A stretch of DNA of 64,000 nucleotides from Streptomyces albidoflavus (GCF_000719955.1 NZ_JOII01000002.1:124001-188000), one strand, 5' to 3'; counted from the first letter of the stretch, positions 53,552-62,968 are shown. Numbers and translations are program-made. The notes: a model not told the origin generated them from the sequence alone.

Positions 53552-54019
53552 TCAGCCAGCGGCCTGGGGAGCCAGGGTGAAGGTGGCGGTGACGCGCTTG
53601 CCGACCGGCACCCGCTCGGCGGTGACGTGGTCGGCGACGGCCCGGACGATCTCCAGCCCGTGGCCGCCGAGGCGCGTCGGGTCCGGCTCGTACCAGCGCG
53701 GCAGGGCCGAACTGCTGTCGTAGACGGTGACCGACAGCAGGCTGTCGGTGCCCTCCAGCTCCAGGACGTACGGACCGTGGCTGTGCCGCTCGGCGTTGGT
53801 GACCAGCTCGCTGACGACCAGCAGGAGGTCGTCGGCGAGGCGCGGCCGCGGGGCGGCCAGCCACTCGGCCTGGAGCTGCTGGAGGAAGCGGCTCGCGACC
53901 TCGCGGGCTCGCGCTATGCAGCCTGGTTCGCCGTCGAACTCCACTGACTGCCGCAGCGGTTCGACGGAGTCCGCCGCGGTGAAGGGAAAGCCCGTGTCCA
54001 TGGTGACCTGTTCGTTCAT
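53552..54019 (-). CDS. RsbW-like ATPase (anti-sigma factor kinase)
   Basis: A 155-residue GHKL-type serine kinase/anti-sigma factor. The N box is LLVVSELVTNAERHSHGPYVLEL and the G2 box LGGHGLEIVRAVADHV; the G1 Asp-x-Gly-x-Gly is weak, as in many actinobacterial members. The ATG at 54019 has AGGAG upstream. It probably phosphorylates the STAS protein encoded next. Target sigma factor unknown. Confidence 0.85.
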   Translation of the reverse strand: MNEQVTMDTGFPFTAADSVEPLRQSVEFDGEPGCIARAREVASRFLQQLQAEWLAAPRPRLADDLLLVVSELVTNAERHSHGPYVLELEGTDSLLSVTVYDSSSALPRWYEPDPTRLGGHGLEIVRAVADHVTAERVPVGKRVTATFTLAPQAAG

Positions 54020-54141
54020 CTGCTCCTGCCAGTGCACCCGGTGAGAAGCTCTGTGGGTTCTCCTCGAATCCCTTGTGCCCCGTGATTCCCCGGGTATGTC
54101 TCCTTCCGCCGTGAAAGGTGTCACCCGGCGGAAGTCCCAGG

Positions 54142-54585
54142 TCAGGAGCGGCCCGGGAGCCGCACCACCGTGACGAAGAAGTCGTCGATCTGCTTGACCG
54201 CCGCGATGAACTGGTCCAGGTCGACGGGCTTGGTCACGTAGGCGTTGGCGTGCAGCTTGTAGCTGCGCAGGATGTCCTCCTCGGCGGACGAGGTGGTGAG
54301 CACCACGACCGGGATGAGGGCGAGTTCCGCGTCCGCCTTGATCTGCGCGAGGACCTGCCTGCCGTCGTACTTGGGGAGGTTGAGGTCGAGCAGGATCAGG
54401 TCGGGGCGGGGGGCGTCGGGGTAGGCACCGCGCCGGTAGAGGAAGTCGAGGGCCTCCTCGCCGTCCCGGACGACGTGGAGGGTGTTGCGGATCTTGTTGT
54501 CCTCGAACGCCTCGCGGGTCATCAGCTCGTCGCCGGGGTCGTCCTCGACGAGCAGGACTTCGATGGGCTGGGCGGGGGTGGTCAC
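54142..54585 (-). CDS. Single-domain response regulator (Rcp1-like)
   Basis: A 147-residue receiver protein without output domain. [18 protein letters not shown], phosphoacceptor Asp in [18 protein letters not shown], Thr in [17 protein letters not shown] and Lys in [12 protein letters not shown]. The insertion around [15 protein letters not shown] is typical of Rcp1-type regulators paired with CHASE3 or phytochrome kinases. The GTG overlaps the stop of the kinase gene just upstream (GTGA). Confidence 0.92.
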   Translation of the reverse strand: MTTPAQPIEVLLVEDDPGDELMTREAFEDNKIRNTLHVVRDGEEALDFLYRRGAYPDAPRPDLILLDLNLPKYDGRQVLAQIKADAELALIPVVVLTTSSAEEDILRSYKLHANAYVTKPVDLDQFIAAVKQIDDFFVTVVRLPGRS

Positions 54586-56213
54586 TGTCCGTCTCCCGGA
54601 AGGCTGGTGGTGGCAGGGGTGAGCAGGTCCGACCGCGAGCCGGTGACGGCGGCGGGCAGGGTGAAGTGGACGCGGGTGCCCCGCACCTCACCGGTGTCGC
54701 CGTCCCCGCCGGGGCCGGCGACCGGCTCCAGCCAGATCCGGCCGCCGTGGAACTCGACGATCTTGCGGCAGAGGGCGAGACCGATGCCGGTGCCGCCGTA
54801 GGCGTCCTTGGCGTGCAGGCGCTGGAAGATCACGAAGACCTTCTCGGAGAACTCCGGGGCGATGCCGATGCCGTTGTCGGTGACCGACAGGTGCCAGGTG
54901 TCGTCGTCCTCGCGGACGCAGTCGATCTCGATCCGGGCCGGCACGTCGGGGCGGCGGAACTTCAGGGCGTTGCCGAGGAGGTTCTGCCAGAGCATGGCGA
55001 GGGTGGTGGGGTCGCCGCTGATCTCGGGCAGGGGGGCGTCCCGGACGACGACGGCACCGCTCTCCTCGACGGCCAGCTCCAGGTTGCCCAGCGCCCGGTC
55101 GAGCGCGGCGTCGAGCGAGGTCTGCTGCCAGGCGTCGCCGACCCGGCCGACGCGGGAGAAGGTGAGCAGGTCGTTGATGAGGACCTGCATCCGCTTGGCG
55201 CCGTCGACCGCGAAGTCGATGTACTGGCGGCCGCGGTCGTCCAGTTCGGCGCTGTACCGCTTCTCCAGCAGCTGGCAGAAGGAGGCGACCTTGCGCAGCG
55301 GCTCCTGGAGGTCGTGGGAGGCGACGTAGGCGAACTGCTCCAGCTCGGCGTTGGAGCGGCGCAGCTCGTCGGTCTGGCCGGTGAGCAGGGTCTCGCGGGT
55401 CTGGGCGGCGACCAGTTCCTCGACCAGGCGGCGGCGCATCGCCTCGACGGCGGTGCCGACGGCCCTGAGGTCGGAGGGGCCGCCCACCTCGATACGGCGC
55501 TCGAAGTCGCCTTCGCGGACGCGTCCGGAGGCGGCCTGCAGCCTCTCCAGGGGACGGCCGACCATGTGGTGGAGGAGGAGCGCGAGGACGACCACGGCGA
55601 GGACGAAGACGACCAGGACCACGACGAGCACGATGTCGCGGACCGAGCGGGCGTCGTTCAGCTCGGCCCGGGTGGCGGCGCGGGCCTCCTCCAGGTGGCT
55701 CTGCTGGGCGTCGAAGAGGTCCCGGATGTAGTCGAACTGGAGCTTGCTCTCGGTGACGTCGACGGTGGTGGCGGCCTGCGGACCGCCCTCGCGGACGGCG
55801 GCGATCAGCGGCTCGGCCTGCTCGCGGCGCCAGGCAGCGGCCGCCTTCTCGATGCGCTCGACGTCCTCCGCGAAGCGGGCGTCGCCGCCGATGTACTGCC
55901 GGATGCGGGCGATGTGGTCGCGCTCGCCCTCGCGGCCCTCCTCGTAGGGGGTGAGGAAGGAGGCGTCACCGGAGAGGACATAGCCCCGGACCCCGGTCTC
56001 CTGGTCCAGCAGCGACTTCTGGAGCTGGAAGGCGATGGAGCGGGCCGGCTGGATGCGGTCGACCAGTTCGTTGGTCTGGTCGTTGGTACGGGAGAGCAGC
56101 GCGCCGGCGACCGCGGTGCAGCCGAGGACGACGACGACCATCGCCATCAGGACCAGGCGGACCCAGCCCTGGACGGAGAGGCGCTCCTGGAAGGTCTTGC
56201 GGGCCGGACTCAC
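54582..56213 (-). CDS. CHASE3-HAMP sensor histidine kinase
   Basis: A 543-residue membrane kinase. TM1 ([23 protein letters not shown]) precedes a CHASE3 sensory domain ([21 protein letters not shown]), TM2 ([22 protein letters not shown]), HAMP, a coiled coil and the kinase core: H-box [20 protein letters not shown]-box [12 protein letters not shown]1 [13 protein letters not shown]2 [18 protein letters not shown]. The GTG at 56213 overlaps the phosphatase stop and has GGGGGAAG just upstream. Operon partner of the Rcp1-like regulator and the REC-PP2C protein. Confidence 0.93.
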   Translation of the reverse strand: MSPARKTFQERLSVQGWVRLVLMAMVVVVLGCTAVAGALLSRTNDQTNELVDRIQPARSIAFQLQKSLLDQETGVRGYVLSGDASFLTPYEEGREGERDHIARIRQYIGGDARFAEDVERIEKAAAAWRREQAEPLIAAVREGGPQAATTVDVTESKLQFDYIRDLFDAQQSHLEEARAATRAELNDARSVRDIVLVVVLVVFVLAVVVLALLLHHMVGRPLERLQAASGRVREGDFERRIEVGGPSDLRAVGTAVEAMRRRLVEELVAAQTRETLLTGQTDELRRSNAELEQFAYVASHDLQEPLRKVASFCQLLEKRYSAELDDRGRQYIDFAVDGAKRMQVLINDLLTFSRVGRVGDAWQQTSLDAALDRALGNLELAVEESGAVVVRDAPLPEISGDPTTLAMLWQNLLGNALKFRRPDVPARIEIDCVREDDDTWHLSVTDNGIGIAPEFSEKVFVIFQRLHAKDAYGGTGIGLALCRKIVEFHGGRIWLEPVAGPGGDGDTGEVRGTRVHFTLPAAVTGSRSDLLTPATTSLPGDGQ

Positions 56214-57412
56214 GACTTCCCCCATCCGAGGTGCAGAACAGCGACATCGTCGGCGAGGCCGCCGAAGGGCGCGGCGCCCTCCGTGGCGCCGTCGACGAGG
56301 GCGTCCACGAAGGCGGCGGGCTCCAGGGCGGCGTTGCGCAGAGCCAGCTCCAGCAGCCCCTCCTCGCCGAGGCGGCTGTCGGGGCCGGTGCGGCCCTCGA
56401 AGAGGCCGTCGGTGAAGAGGACGACGTGGCCGCCGTCCGGCAGCTCCACCTCCTCCTGCGGCCATTCGCCCCGGCCGGGCAGCAGCCCGAGAGCCATGCC
56501 ACCGGGCGTCTCCACCTGGCGGACGGTGGTGCCGGAGCGGATCAGCATGCCGGGGTGGCCCGCGCGCACCACCCGGACCGAGCGGCGGTCGGGCGGGAAG
56601 ACGAGCAGGGTGACGGTGGCGAAGACGTGCGGGTCGGAGCGTTCGGCGACTAGGATCTCCTCCAGCAGCCGGACCTTCTCCAGCTGCTCGGTGCCGCAGA
56701 GCACGGCGGTGCGCCAGGCGACGCGGAGGCAGACGCCGAGTGCGGCCTCGGCCGCGCCGTGGCCCGAGACGTCGCCGATGACCGCGTGGACGGCGCCGTC
56801 GGCGGTCTGCACGACGTCGTAGAAGTCGCCGCTGAGCAGGCCGTGGGCGCGGCCGGGTTCGTACCGCGCGGCCGCGCCGAAGTCCTCGCCGTGCAGCAGC
56901 GGGACGGGGAGCAGGCCGCGTTCGAGCCGGGCGTTCTCCTGGGCTATCCGCTCGTTGGCGCGCAGGGCCGCGGAGGCGCGTTCGACCTGCTTGCGCTGGA
57001 GGGCGTAGCGGACGGCGCGGCTGAGGGTCTCGGGGTCGAGGTGGCCCTTGCCGAGGTAGTCCTGGGCACCGGTGGCGACGGCGGCGAGCCCGGCCTCGGA
57101 CTCGGCGAGGCCGGTCAGCACGACGATGGCGGCGTCGGGGGCGGAGTGCACGATGCGGGTGACCGAGTCGAGGCCGTGCACGTCCGGGAGGTGCAGGTCG
57201 AGCAGGACGCAGACCAGTCGGTCGCACCCGGCGAGGTAGCTCTGGGCCTCGGCGAGGGTGCGGACGCTGACCAGTTCGGCGTCGAGGTCGCTGTCGGCGA
57301 GCGTCTCCTCCAGCAGGAGCGCGTCGCCGGGGTCGTCCTCGACGAGAAGCAGTACGGCGTCGACGGCTCTGAGGGAGCCGCCCACCGGTCCGGTGCCGTT
57401 CAGTGGGTTCAT
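56210..57412 (-). CDS. REC-PP2C (RsbU/SpoIIE-type) serine phosphatase
   Basis: A 400-residue response regulator whose output is a PP2C phosphatase. Receiver: [21 protein letters not shown], Asp in VCVLLDLHLPDVHG, VVLTGLAE; linker helix; phosphatase GLLSGDFYDVVQTADGAVHAVIGDVSGHGAAEAALG, VVLFTDGLFEG and LADDVAVLHLGW. Phosphorylation of the receiver would control dephosphorylation of the STAS protein encoded in the same run. ATG at 57412 has AGGAAAG upstream; an in-frame start at 57460 is less likely. Confidence 0.92.
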   Translation of the reverse strand: MNPLNGTGPVGGSLRAVDAVLLLVEDDPGDALLLEETLADSDLDAELVSVRTLAEAQSYLAGCDRLVCVLLDLHLPDVHGLDSVTRIVHSAPDAAIVVLTGLAESEAGLAAVATGAQDYLGKGHLDPETLSRAVRYALQRKQVERASAALRANERIAQENARLERGLLPVPLLHGEDFGAAARYEPGRAHGLLSGDFYDVVQTADGAVHAVIGDVSGHGAAEAALGVCLRVAWRTAVLCGTEQLEKVRLLEEILVAERSDPHVFATVTLLVFPPDRRSVRVVRAGHPGMLIRSGTTVRQVETPGGMALGLLPGRGEWPQEEVELPDGGHVVLFTDGLFEGRTGPDSRLGEEGLLELALRNAALEPAAFVDALVDGATEGAAPFGGLADDVAVLHLGWGKS

Positions 57413-57775
57413 CTTTCCTGCCGTCCTCGGAGGAGGCGGCATCACCTGCGGGAGCAGCACGGCTGCGCTCCACCCCCCTCACTCACCTGTGACACGCGCG
57501 TGCGGCGCCACCGGCCGGAAGCATATGCGACAGGGGCTGGGGCGTACGCCCCCGGAGGGGGCCGGGGGCGGGCACATCCCGCCAAAGGCAGGGGGCGTGC
57601 ACGGCGCACTGTGTTCGGGCTCACTCGCCCATACCGGGGCAAGGGGCCCGGGGACCGGTCCGCGGGAACACGATCCGGTCAAGGTGATCACCGCGGGGAG
57701 CGCGCACGGGTGCCGTGCGCGGGCCCGTGGGGGCTGGCGGCCGGGCGCCGGCGGCGGTAGGGCAGACTCGGCCGG
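57413..57775. other. 363-nt divergent intergenic region
   Basis: Between the phosphatase and cobF genes. It is GC-rich with small repeats of CCCGG/GGGGC type around 57540-57600 but no operator I can defend. CAGACT at 57763-57768 is a possible -10 for cobF. Confidence 0.3.
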
Positions 57776-58543
57776 GTGCGCAACATCTATGTCATCGGTA
57801 TGGGATCGGGAGATCCGGATCAGCTGACCCTTCAGGCGGTGAAGGCGATGCGGCGGGTGGACGTGTTCTTCCTGCTCGACAAGGGCGAGGAGAAGGCGGA
57901 CCTGCTGCGGCTGCGCCACGAGATCCTGGCGGAGCACGCCGGGGACCGCCCGTACCGGCTGGTGGAGGCCAGGGACCCGGATCGCGACCGGGACAGCCGC
58001 GCGGGCACCGCCGCGTACACCGAGGCGGTCGAGGACTGGCGCAGCCGCCGGGCCGACGTCTACGAGCGGATGATCACCGACGAGCTGCCCGAGGACGGCA
58101 CGGGCGCCTTCCTGGTCTGGGGCGACCCGGCGCTGTACGACTCGACCCTCGGCATCCTGGAGGAGATCCTCCAGCGCGGCCGGGTGGCCTTCGACCACGA
58201 GGTGATCCCCGGCATCAGCAGCGTCTCGGCGCTCCTGGCGCGGCACCGCACCGGGCTCAACCGGGTGGCCCGGCCGGTGCAGTTCACCACCGGGCGGCGG
58301 CTGGCGCAGGGGTGGCCGGAGGGGGTGGACGACCTGGTGGTGATGCTCGACGCCCAGCAGGCGTACCGCCACCACCTGGACGAGGACCCGGTCATCCACT
58401 GGGGCGCCTACGTGGGGACTCCCGACGAGATCCTGGTCTCGGGCCGGCTGAGCGAGGTCGCCGACCGGATCACGGAGCTGCGCGCCGAGGCGCGTGAGCG
58501 CAAGGGCTGGATCATGGACACCTACCTCCTGCGGCGGGGCTGA
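57776..58543 (+). CDS. cobF: Precorrin-6A synthase (deacetylating)
   Basis: A 255-residue tetrapyrrole methylase. The N-terminal motif NIYVIGMGSGDPDQLTLQAVKAMRRVDVFFLLDKG, FLVWGDPALYDSTLGILEEIL and VIPGISSVSALLARHRTGLNRVARPV fit CobF, which methylates C1 and removes the acetyl fragment in aerobic cobalamin synthesis. The closing KGWIMDTYLLRR is characteristic. The GTG at 57776 lies 7 nt after a -10-like box, so it may be leaderless. No other cobalamin gene is in the window. Confidence 0.92.
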   Translation: MRNIYVIGMGSGDPDQLTLQAVKAMRRVDVFFLLDKGEEKADLLRLRHEILAEHAGDRPYRLVEARDPDRDRDSRAGTAAYTEAVEDWRSRRADVYERMITDELPEDGTGAFLVWGDPALYDSTLGILEEILQRGRVAFDHEVIPGISSVSALLARHRTGLNRVARPVQFTTGRRLAQGWPEGVDDLVVMLDAQQAYRHHLDEDPVIHWGAYVGTPDEILVSGRLSEVADRITELRAEARERKGWIMDTYLLRRG

Positions 58544-58565
58544 ATCCGCCGCCCGCACCGCGCCC

Positions 58566-58610
58566 CGGCCGTCCGGCCCCGCCCGCACCCCGGGCGGGGC
58601 CGGACGGCCG
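58566..58610 (+). terminator. Strong hairpin terminator after cobF
   Basis: A perfect 20-bp stem (58566-58585 with 58591-58610) and 5-nt loop, 22 nt past the cobF stop. Confidence 0.9.
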
Positions 58611-58638
58611 TTCCACGCCTCCGGAACCGCCGGTCAAC

Positions 58639-58688
58639 ATACCCCCGGGGGCATCTGTTACGGTGAAATAGATACCCCGGGGGGTAAT
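58639..58688 (+). promoter_or_regulatory. Two CsoR/CstR-like operators
   Basis: ATACCCCCGGGGGCAT (58639-58654) and ATACCCCGGGGGGTAAT (58672-58688) are centred about 34 bp apart and match the ATACCCC-GGGGTAT style of operators bound by CsoR-family repressors; the persulfide sensor CstR has this type of target. They flank a likely -10 region, so bound repressor would block the promoter. The repressor gene is not in the window. Confidence 0.7.
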
Positions 58689-58714
58689 AGTTCGCGAAGC
58701 AAGGAGTGCGCAGC

Positions 58715-60061
58715 GTGTTCTTCGTCGAGACGATCGCCATACCCGGCCTCGGCAACCGCCACTACCTGGCGGGTGGCGCCACCACCGCCGTCGCCGTGGA
58801 CCCCCCGCGCGACATCGACCAGGTCATCGCGGCCGCCGCGCGCCGGGGCGTGCGCATCGCCCTGGTGGTGGAGACCCACGTCCACAACGACTACGTCACC
58901 GGCGGGCTGGAGCTGGCCCGGGTCACCGGCGCCGAGTACCTCGTCCCGGCCGGCGCCCGGGTCTCCTTCCCCCGCACCCCGGTCCACGACGGCGACAGCG
59001 CGAGCGTCGACCAGGAGCTGACCCTGCACGCCGTGGCCACCCCCGGCCACACCCCGCACCACACGGCGTACGTCCTGCACGAGGCGGGTACGCCGGTGGC
59101 CGCCTTCACCGGCGGCTCGCTGCTGATCGGCACCGTCGGCCGCCCCGACCTCGTGGAGCCCCGGCTCACCGAGGAGCTGGCCCGCGCCCAGCACGCCTCC
59201 GCCCACCGCCTTGCCGGCACGCTGCCGGACGCGACGGCGGTCCTGCCCACCCACGGCTTCGGCAGCTTCTGCTCCTCGGCGCAGGCCACCGGCGAGACCA
59301 GCACCGTCGGCCAGGAGCGGAGCGCCAACGAGGCGCTGGTCAAGGACGCCGACACCTTCGTCGCCGACCTGCTGGCCGCCCTCGACGACGTCCCGGCCTA
59401 CTACGCCCACATGGGCCCGGTGAACAGCGCGGGCCCCGCCCCGGTCGACCTGACCCCGCCGGCCACCGCCGACCCGGCCGCGCTCGCCGACCGCCTCGCC
59501 GCCGGCGAATGGGTGGTCGACCTGCGCCACCGGGTGGCCTTCGCCGAGGGCCACGTGCCCGGCACCTACAACTTCGAGGCCGACGGGCAGCTCGCCACCT
59601 ACCTGGCCTGGCTCATCCCCTGGGGCAAGCCCGTCACCCTGCTCGCCGAGAGCCCCGCACAGCTCGCCGAGGCCCAGCGCGAACTGGTCCGGGTCGGCAT
59701 CGACCGCCCCGCCGCCGCGGCCACCGGCGGCCCCGCCGACTGGCTGCCGCCGGGCACCGCCCCCGCCTCCTTCCGGCGCGCCACCTTCGCCGAGCTGGCC
59801 CGGGAGCGCCCCGCCGCCGTCCTGGACGTACGCCGCGACAGCGAACGCTCCGGGCGCCGGATCGAGGGCTCCCTGCACATCCCGCTCCACACCCTCGTCG
59901 GGCGCCTGGGCGAGCTGCCCGAGGGTCCGGTCTGGGTGCACTGCGCCGGCGGCATGCGCGCCGCCGTCGCCGCCTCCCTGCTGGACGCCGCGGGCCACGA
60001 GGTGGTCGCCGTCGACGACTCGCTCGACCACGCCGAGGCCGCCGGGCTCACCGTCACCTGA
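58715..60061 (+). CDS. Persulfide dioxygenase/rhodanese fusion (MBL-fold)
   Basis: A 448-residue metallo-beta-lactamase-fold protein with two C-terminal rhodanese domains, as in CstB/ETHE1-like sulfur oxidation enzymes. Iron ligands lie in VVETHVHNDYVTGG (HxHxD; Tyr replaces the last His of the usual HxHxDH), ATPGHTPHH and PTHGFGSFC. The first rhodanese domain lacks its Cys; the second has it (VWVHCAGGMRAAVA). It would oxidise glutathione- or low-molecular-thiol persulfide to sulfite or thiosulfate. GTG at 58715 is chosen because AAGGAG (58701-58706) is 8 nt upstream; the GTG at 58706 overlaps that site. Confidence 0.9.
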   Translation: MFFVETIAIPGLGNRHYLAGGATTAVAVDPPRDIDQVIAAAARRGVRIALVVETHVHNDYVTGGLELARVTGAEYLVPAGARVSFPRTPVHDGDSASVDQELTLHAVATPGHTPHHTAYVLHEAGTPVAAFTGGSLLIGTVGRPDLVEPRLTEELARAQHASAHRLAGTLPDATAVLPTHGFGSFCSSAQATGETSTVGQERSANEALVKDADTFVADLLAALDDVPAYYAHMGPVNSAGPAPVDLTPPATADPAALADRLAAGEWVVDLRHRVAFAEGHVPGTYNFEADGQLATYLAWLIPWGKPVTLLAESPAQLAEAQRELVRVGIDRPAAAATGGPADWLPPGTAPASFRRATFAELARERPAAVLDVRRDSERSGRRIEGSLHIPLHTLVGRLGELPEGPVWVHCAGGMRAAVAASLLDAAGHEVVAVDDSLDHAEAAGLTVT

Positions 60062-60168
60062 GCCCGACCCGCACGCCACCACCGCACCGCCGCACGAACG
60101 GAACCACCCCGCACCATGTCCCACCCCGGCTGTCCCCCGCTCCCGTCCGTCCCCTCCGGGGGCACGGC

Positions 60169-60921
60169 ATGAGCGCCGTGGTCCTCGCCCTGCTGGCCGG
60201 AGCGGTGGTCGGGCTCGCGCTGGGCGGCATGGGGGGCGGCGGCTCCGTCCTGGCCGTCCCGGCCCTGGTCTACCTGCTCGGCTTCTCCCCCGTGGAGGCC
60301 ACCACCGCCGGCCTGGTCATCGTCGCGATCACCACGGCCACCTCGCTGTACGCCCACGGCCGCGACGGCAACGTCCGCTGGCGCGCCGGGCTGCTCTTCG
60401 CCGCCGCCGGGCTCCTCCCGGCCGTCCTCGGCGGCCTGCTCGCCGCCCGGCTGCCCGACGCCCTGCTCACCGCCGCCTTCGCGGTCCTGGCCGCCGTGGC
60501 CGCCGCCGGGATGCTGCGGACCCGCGACGAGGCCCGCGCCACCGGCGGGACGAACACCGCGCGGGCGATCGGGGCGGGGGCGGGGCTGGGCGCGGTGACC
60601 GGGCTGCTCGGGGTGGGCGGCGGGTTCCTCGGGGTGCCCGCGCTGGTGCGGGTGGTCGGGCTGCCGATACGGGCGGCGGTGGGCACCAGCCTGCTCGTCA
60701 TCACCCTGACCTCCACCGCCTCCCTCGCGGCCCGCGGCGGCACGCTCTCGGCGCTGGACTGGACCGTGGTCGGGCCCTTCACCGCCGCCGCCGTCCTCGG
60801 CGCCTGGGACGGCCGGCGGCTGGCCGCGCGGGTCTCCGGGCGCACCGTGCAACGGGTCTTCGGCACGGCGCTGCTCGCCGTCGCCGCGCTGATGCTGGCG
60901 GACGCCTTCGTCCTGCGCTGA
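60169..60921 (+). CDS. TSUP (TauE/SafE) family permease, sulfur-oxidation partner
   Basis: A 250-residue membrane protein with two repeated halves: GLALGGMGGGGSVLAVPALVYLLGFSPVEATTAGLVIVAIT and TGLLGVGGGFLGVPALVRVVGLPIRAAVGTSLLVI, the canonical TauE/SafE Gly-rich motifs. It follows the persulfide dioxygenase by 107 nt in the same direction and behind the same CstR-like operators, so it probably exports sulfite or thiosulfate made by that enzyme. Confidence 0.9.
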   Translation: MSAVVLALLAGAVVGLALGGMGGGGSVLAVPALVYLLGFSPVEATTAGLVIVAITTATSLYAHGRDGNVRWRAGLLFAAAGLLPAVLGGLLAARLPDALLTAAFAVLAAVAAAGMLRTRDEARATGGTNTARAIGAGAGLGAVTGLLGVGGGFLGVPALVRVVGLPIRAAVGTSLLVITLTSTASLAARGGTLSALDWTVVGPFTAAAVLGAWDGRRLAARVSGRTVQRVFGTALLAVAALMLADAFVLR

Positions 60922-60976
60922 CCGGAACGCGCCACGAGCCCGGAACCGGAGACGATCACGGAACGTCCCCACCTCC

Positions 60977-61327
60977 ATGACCACGACGCGACGGAAGCAC
61001 CCGGAGGCCGAAGGCAGAGCCGAGACCACCGGAGGCTGCCTCTCCGCCGCCCTCGGCGGGGCCGCCGGACTCGGCTCCTGGGCGGTGGCGGCTCCCCGCC
61101 GGTGGCCCGGCGAGTTCGAGACCAGCCCGAACTGGAGCGTGCTCTACCTCGACTTCCCCGCGATGGTGCTGCTCGGCATCGCACTCCCCCTCCTCGCCTG
61201 GACGGTGGCCGCCCGCACCACCTCCTCCCCCGCCCTCCGCGCCGGCGCGGTCCTCCTCACCACCACCCTCTTCGTCGCCGCGGCCCTCGGCTGGTACGCC
61301 CCCGCCCGGACGACGACGCCGCTCTGA
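60977..61327 (+). CDS. Small membrane protein of unknown function
   Basis: Not recognised. 116 residues with hydrophobic segments CLSAALGGAAGLGSWAVAA, FPAMVLLGIALPLLAWTVAA and AVLLTTTLFVAAALGWYAP, suggesting three membrane passes, and basic N-terminal residues (TTTRRKHPEAEG). Codon bias is normal and it is followed by a strong hairpin. Possibly part of the sulfur transcript, 55 nt upstream. Confidence 0.55.
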   Translation: MTTTRRKHPEAEGRAETTGGCLSAALGGAAGLGSWAVAAPRRWPGEFETSPNWSVLYLDFPAMVLLGIALPLLAWTVAARTTSSPALRAGAVLLTTTLFVAAALGWYAPARTTTPL

Positions 61328-61328
61328 T

Positions 61329-61367
61329 CCGGTCAGGCGTGGCCCGGGCCGGGTCACGCCTGACCGG
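61329..61367 (+). terminator. Hairpin terminator
   Basis: A perfect 13-bp stem (61329-61341 with 61355-61367) with a 13-nt loop begins 2 nt after the small membrane protein stop. Confidence 0.8.
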
Positions 61368-61411
61368 CACGTCGCGGCGGGAACACCGCGCGGATCACGG
61401 AAGATCGCCCC

Positions 61412-62014
61412 ATGGGATTCCTCGACGCCCTCTTCGGCCGCCGCAAGCAGATCCAGCCCAACCTCGACGACTGGTTCGCCCTGCCGTCGGCCGCCCTGGA
61501 ACTCCAGGCGGCCACCGGCTTCACCCCCACCGGCCGGGGGGCCGTCTGCTTCACCGGCGTCGAGGGCGGGCAGTTCGCGCGGCTCAAGCAGGAGATCAGG
61601 GAGCTGCTGGACACCGACACCGCCGAGGGCGGCGAGCCGGTGGAGTACAGCCAGGACCGGTACGGCTACACCTGGCTCCAGGTCGAGCAGCCCCCGGACG
61701 ATCTCCCGGCCCTCGTCAACGACCTGCACACGATCAACAGCATGCTCCAGGACCACGGCTGGGGCCCGCAGCTCCTCTGCTCCCTCGTCGGCTTCACCGG
61801 CGCGGAGGACAGCGACGAGGCGGGGCGGCCGCTGGGCCTGGTCTACCTCTACAAGCGCGGCACCTTCTACCCGTTCGCGCCCCGGCAGGCCGACCGCCGC
61901 GACAACGCGCTGGAGCTGCGCGTCCAGGGGGCGCTGGAGCACGAGCTGCCGCTGGAGGCGGATCTCAGCCGCTGGTACCCGCTGTGGAACAGTCCGGCGC
62001 TCAGCGGTCCGTGA
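61412..62014 (+). CDS. pspAB: PspA-associated protein PspAB
   Basis: A 200-residue soluble protein beginning MGFLDALFGRRKQIQPNLDDWFALPSAA, the hallmark of the actinobacterial PspAB family, which is linked to the PspA membrane-stress response. YSQDRYGYTWLQVEQ, TINSMLQDHGWGPQLLCSLVGF and YLYKRGTFYPFAP are further conserved segments. No pspA gene is in the window. Its last 14 nt overlap the convergent DUF4389 gene. Confidence 0.88.
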   Translation: MGFLDALFGRRKQIQPNLDDWFALPSAALELQAATGFTPTGRGAVCFTGVEGGQFARLKQEIRELLDTDTAEGGEPVEYSQDRYGYTWLQVEQPPDDLPALVNDLHTINSMLQDHGWGPQLLCSLVGFTGAEDSDEAGRPLGLVYLYKRGTFYPFAPRQADRRDNALELRVQGALEHELPLEADLSRWYPLWNSPALSGP

Positions 62015-62849
62015 CGGCCGGGGAGGGACTGGGCCCGCGTCCGGGTTCGTCGCCCGTGGTGTACGAGGAGGTGGAGCCGGAGGCTCCGCCGGCCAGCCCG
62101 GCGAGGAGGAAGACCACCAGCAGCACGGTGGCGGGCGTGCCCAGGACCAGCGGCCGGGTGGCGGAACCGGAGGCGCCCAGGTTCTCGGTGACCCGGCCGA
62201 CCTCCTCGGCCTCCTCGGCGTCGGTGCCCAGGGCGCCCGGACGGTCGCCGAAGAACCCCTTCGGGTAGGCGGGGGTCAGCATCATGGCGTACGCGCCGGT
62301 GCGCATGCGGAAGCGCACGACGGCGGCGGACGCCTCGAAGAGGGGCTGCGGGACGCGGCCCATGACCAGCACGATCAGCCACCAGATGAGCCCCAGCACC
62401 CACCAGCCCGAGGAGGCCAGCGCCTGCACGATCAGCGCGGGGATCAGCAGGATCAGGCGGAAGAGGACGGCGAGGCGGTTGAGCCGGTCGCCGGTGACCT
62501 CGACGTGTACCGGATAGCCGGGGGCGTGGAGGGCGAACGGCGGGTACCGGTCGACCAGGAGCATCGCCTCGGCGTCCACCCGGGTCGCCCAGCCGAGGTA
62601 GCCGGCGAGGAAGCGGTACAGCGGGTCGGGGACGCGGGCGGTGGCGAGGGCGGCGAACCAGGTGGCGATCGTCGCGAACCACGCAGCGATGTGCAGGAAG
62701 AACAGCACGACGAAGTGCGGGACGAGCAGCGGCAGCCGGAAAAAGACGGTCAGGCGGCGCTGCGGGCCGGGCGGGGGGATGTCGAGCTGCGGCAGGCGCT
62801 CCGGTGGGGCGGAGGGCGGAATCGGTCCCGCCCACGGGCCTTCGGTCAT
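62001..62849 (-). CDS. DUF4389 membrane protein
   Basis: A 282-residue membrane protein with two DUF4389 units: PQRRLTVFFRLPLLVPHFVVLFFLHIAAWFATIATWFAAL and LNRLAVLFRLILLIPALIVQALASSGWWVLGLIWWLIVLVMGRVPQPLFEA, each with paired helices and the RLPLL/RLILLIP motif. Another hydrophobic segment near the C-terminus (TPATVLLVVFLLAGLAGGAS) is followed by a Ser/Pro tail. Function unknown. Its stop lies within the pspAB coding end. Confidence 0.85.
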   Translation of the reverse strand: MTEGPWAGPIPPSAPPERLPQLDIPPPGPQRRLTVFFRLPLLVPHFVVLFFLHIAAWFATIATWFAALATARVPDPLYRFLAGYLGWATRVDAEAMLLVDRYPPFALHAPGYPVHVEVTGDRLNRLAVLFRLILLIPALIVQALASSGWWVLGLIWWLIVLVMGRVPQPLFEASAAVVRFRMRTGAYAMMLTPAYPKGFFGDRPGALGTDAEEAEEVGRVTENLGASGSATRPLVLGTPATVLLVVFLLAGLAGGASGSTSSYTTGDEPGRGPSPSPAVTDR

Positions 62850-62968
62850 GGTGACTCACTCCCGGCCTGATCGGCGTAAACCCCCAGATTTCCGGCGTGG
62901 GAGGGGGCGGGCAAGCCGGGTCGTCCGGGCGGGTGAGCGAGGTCGGCCGATCCGGCCGGTTATTGGTA

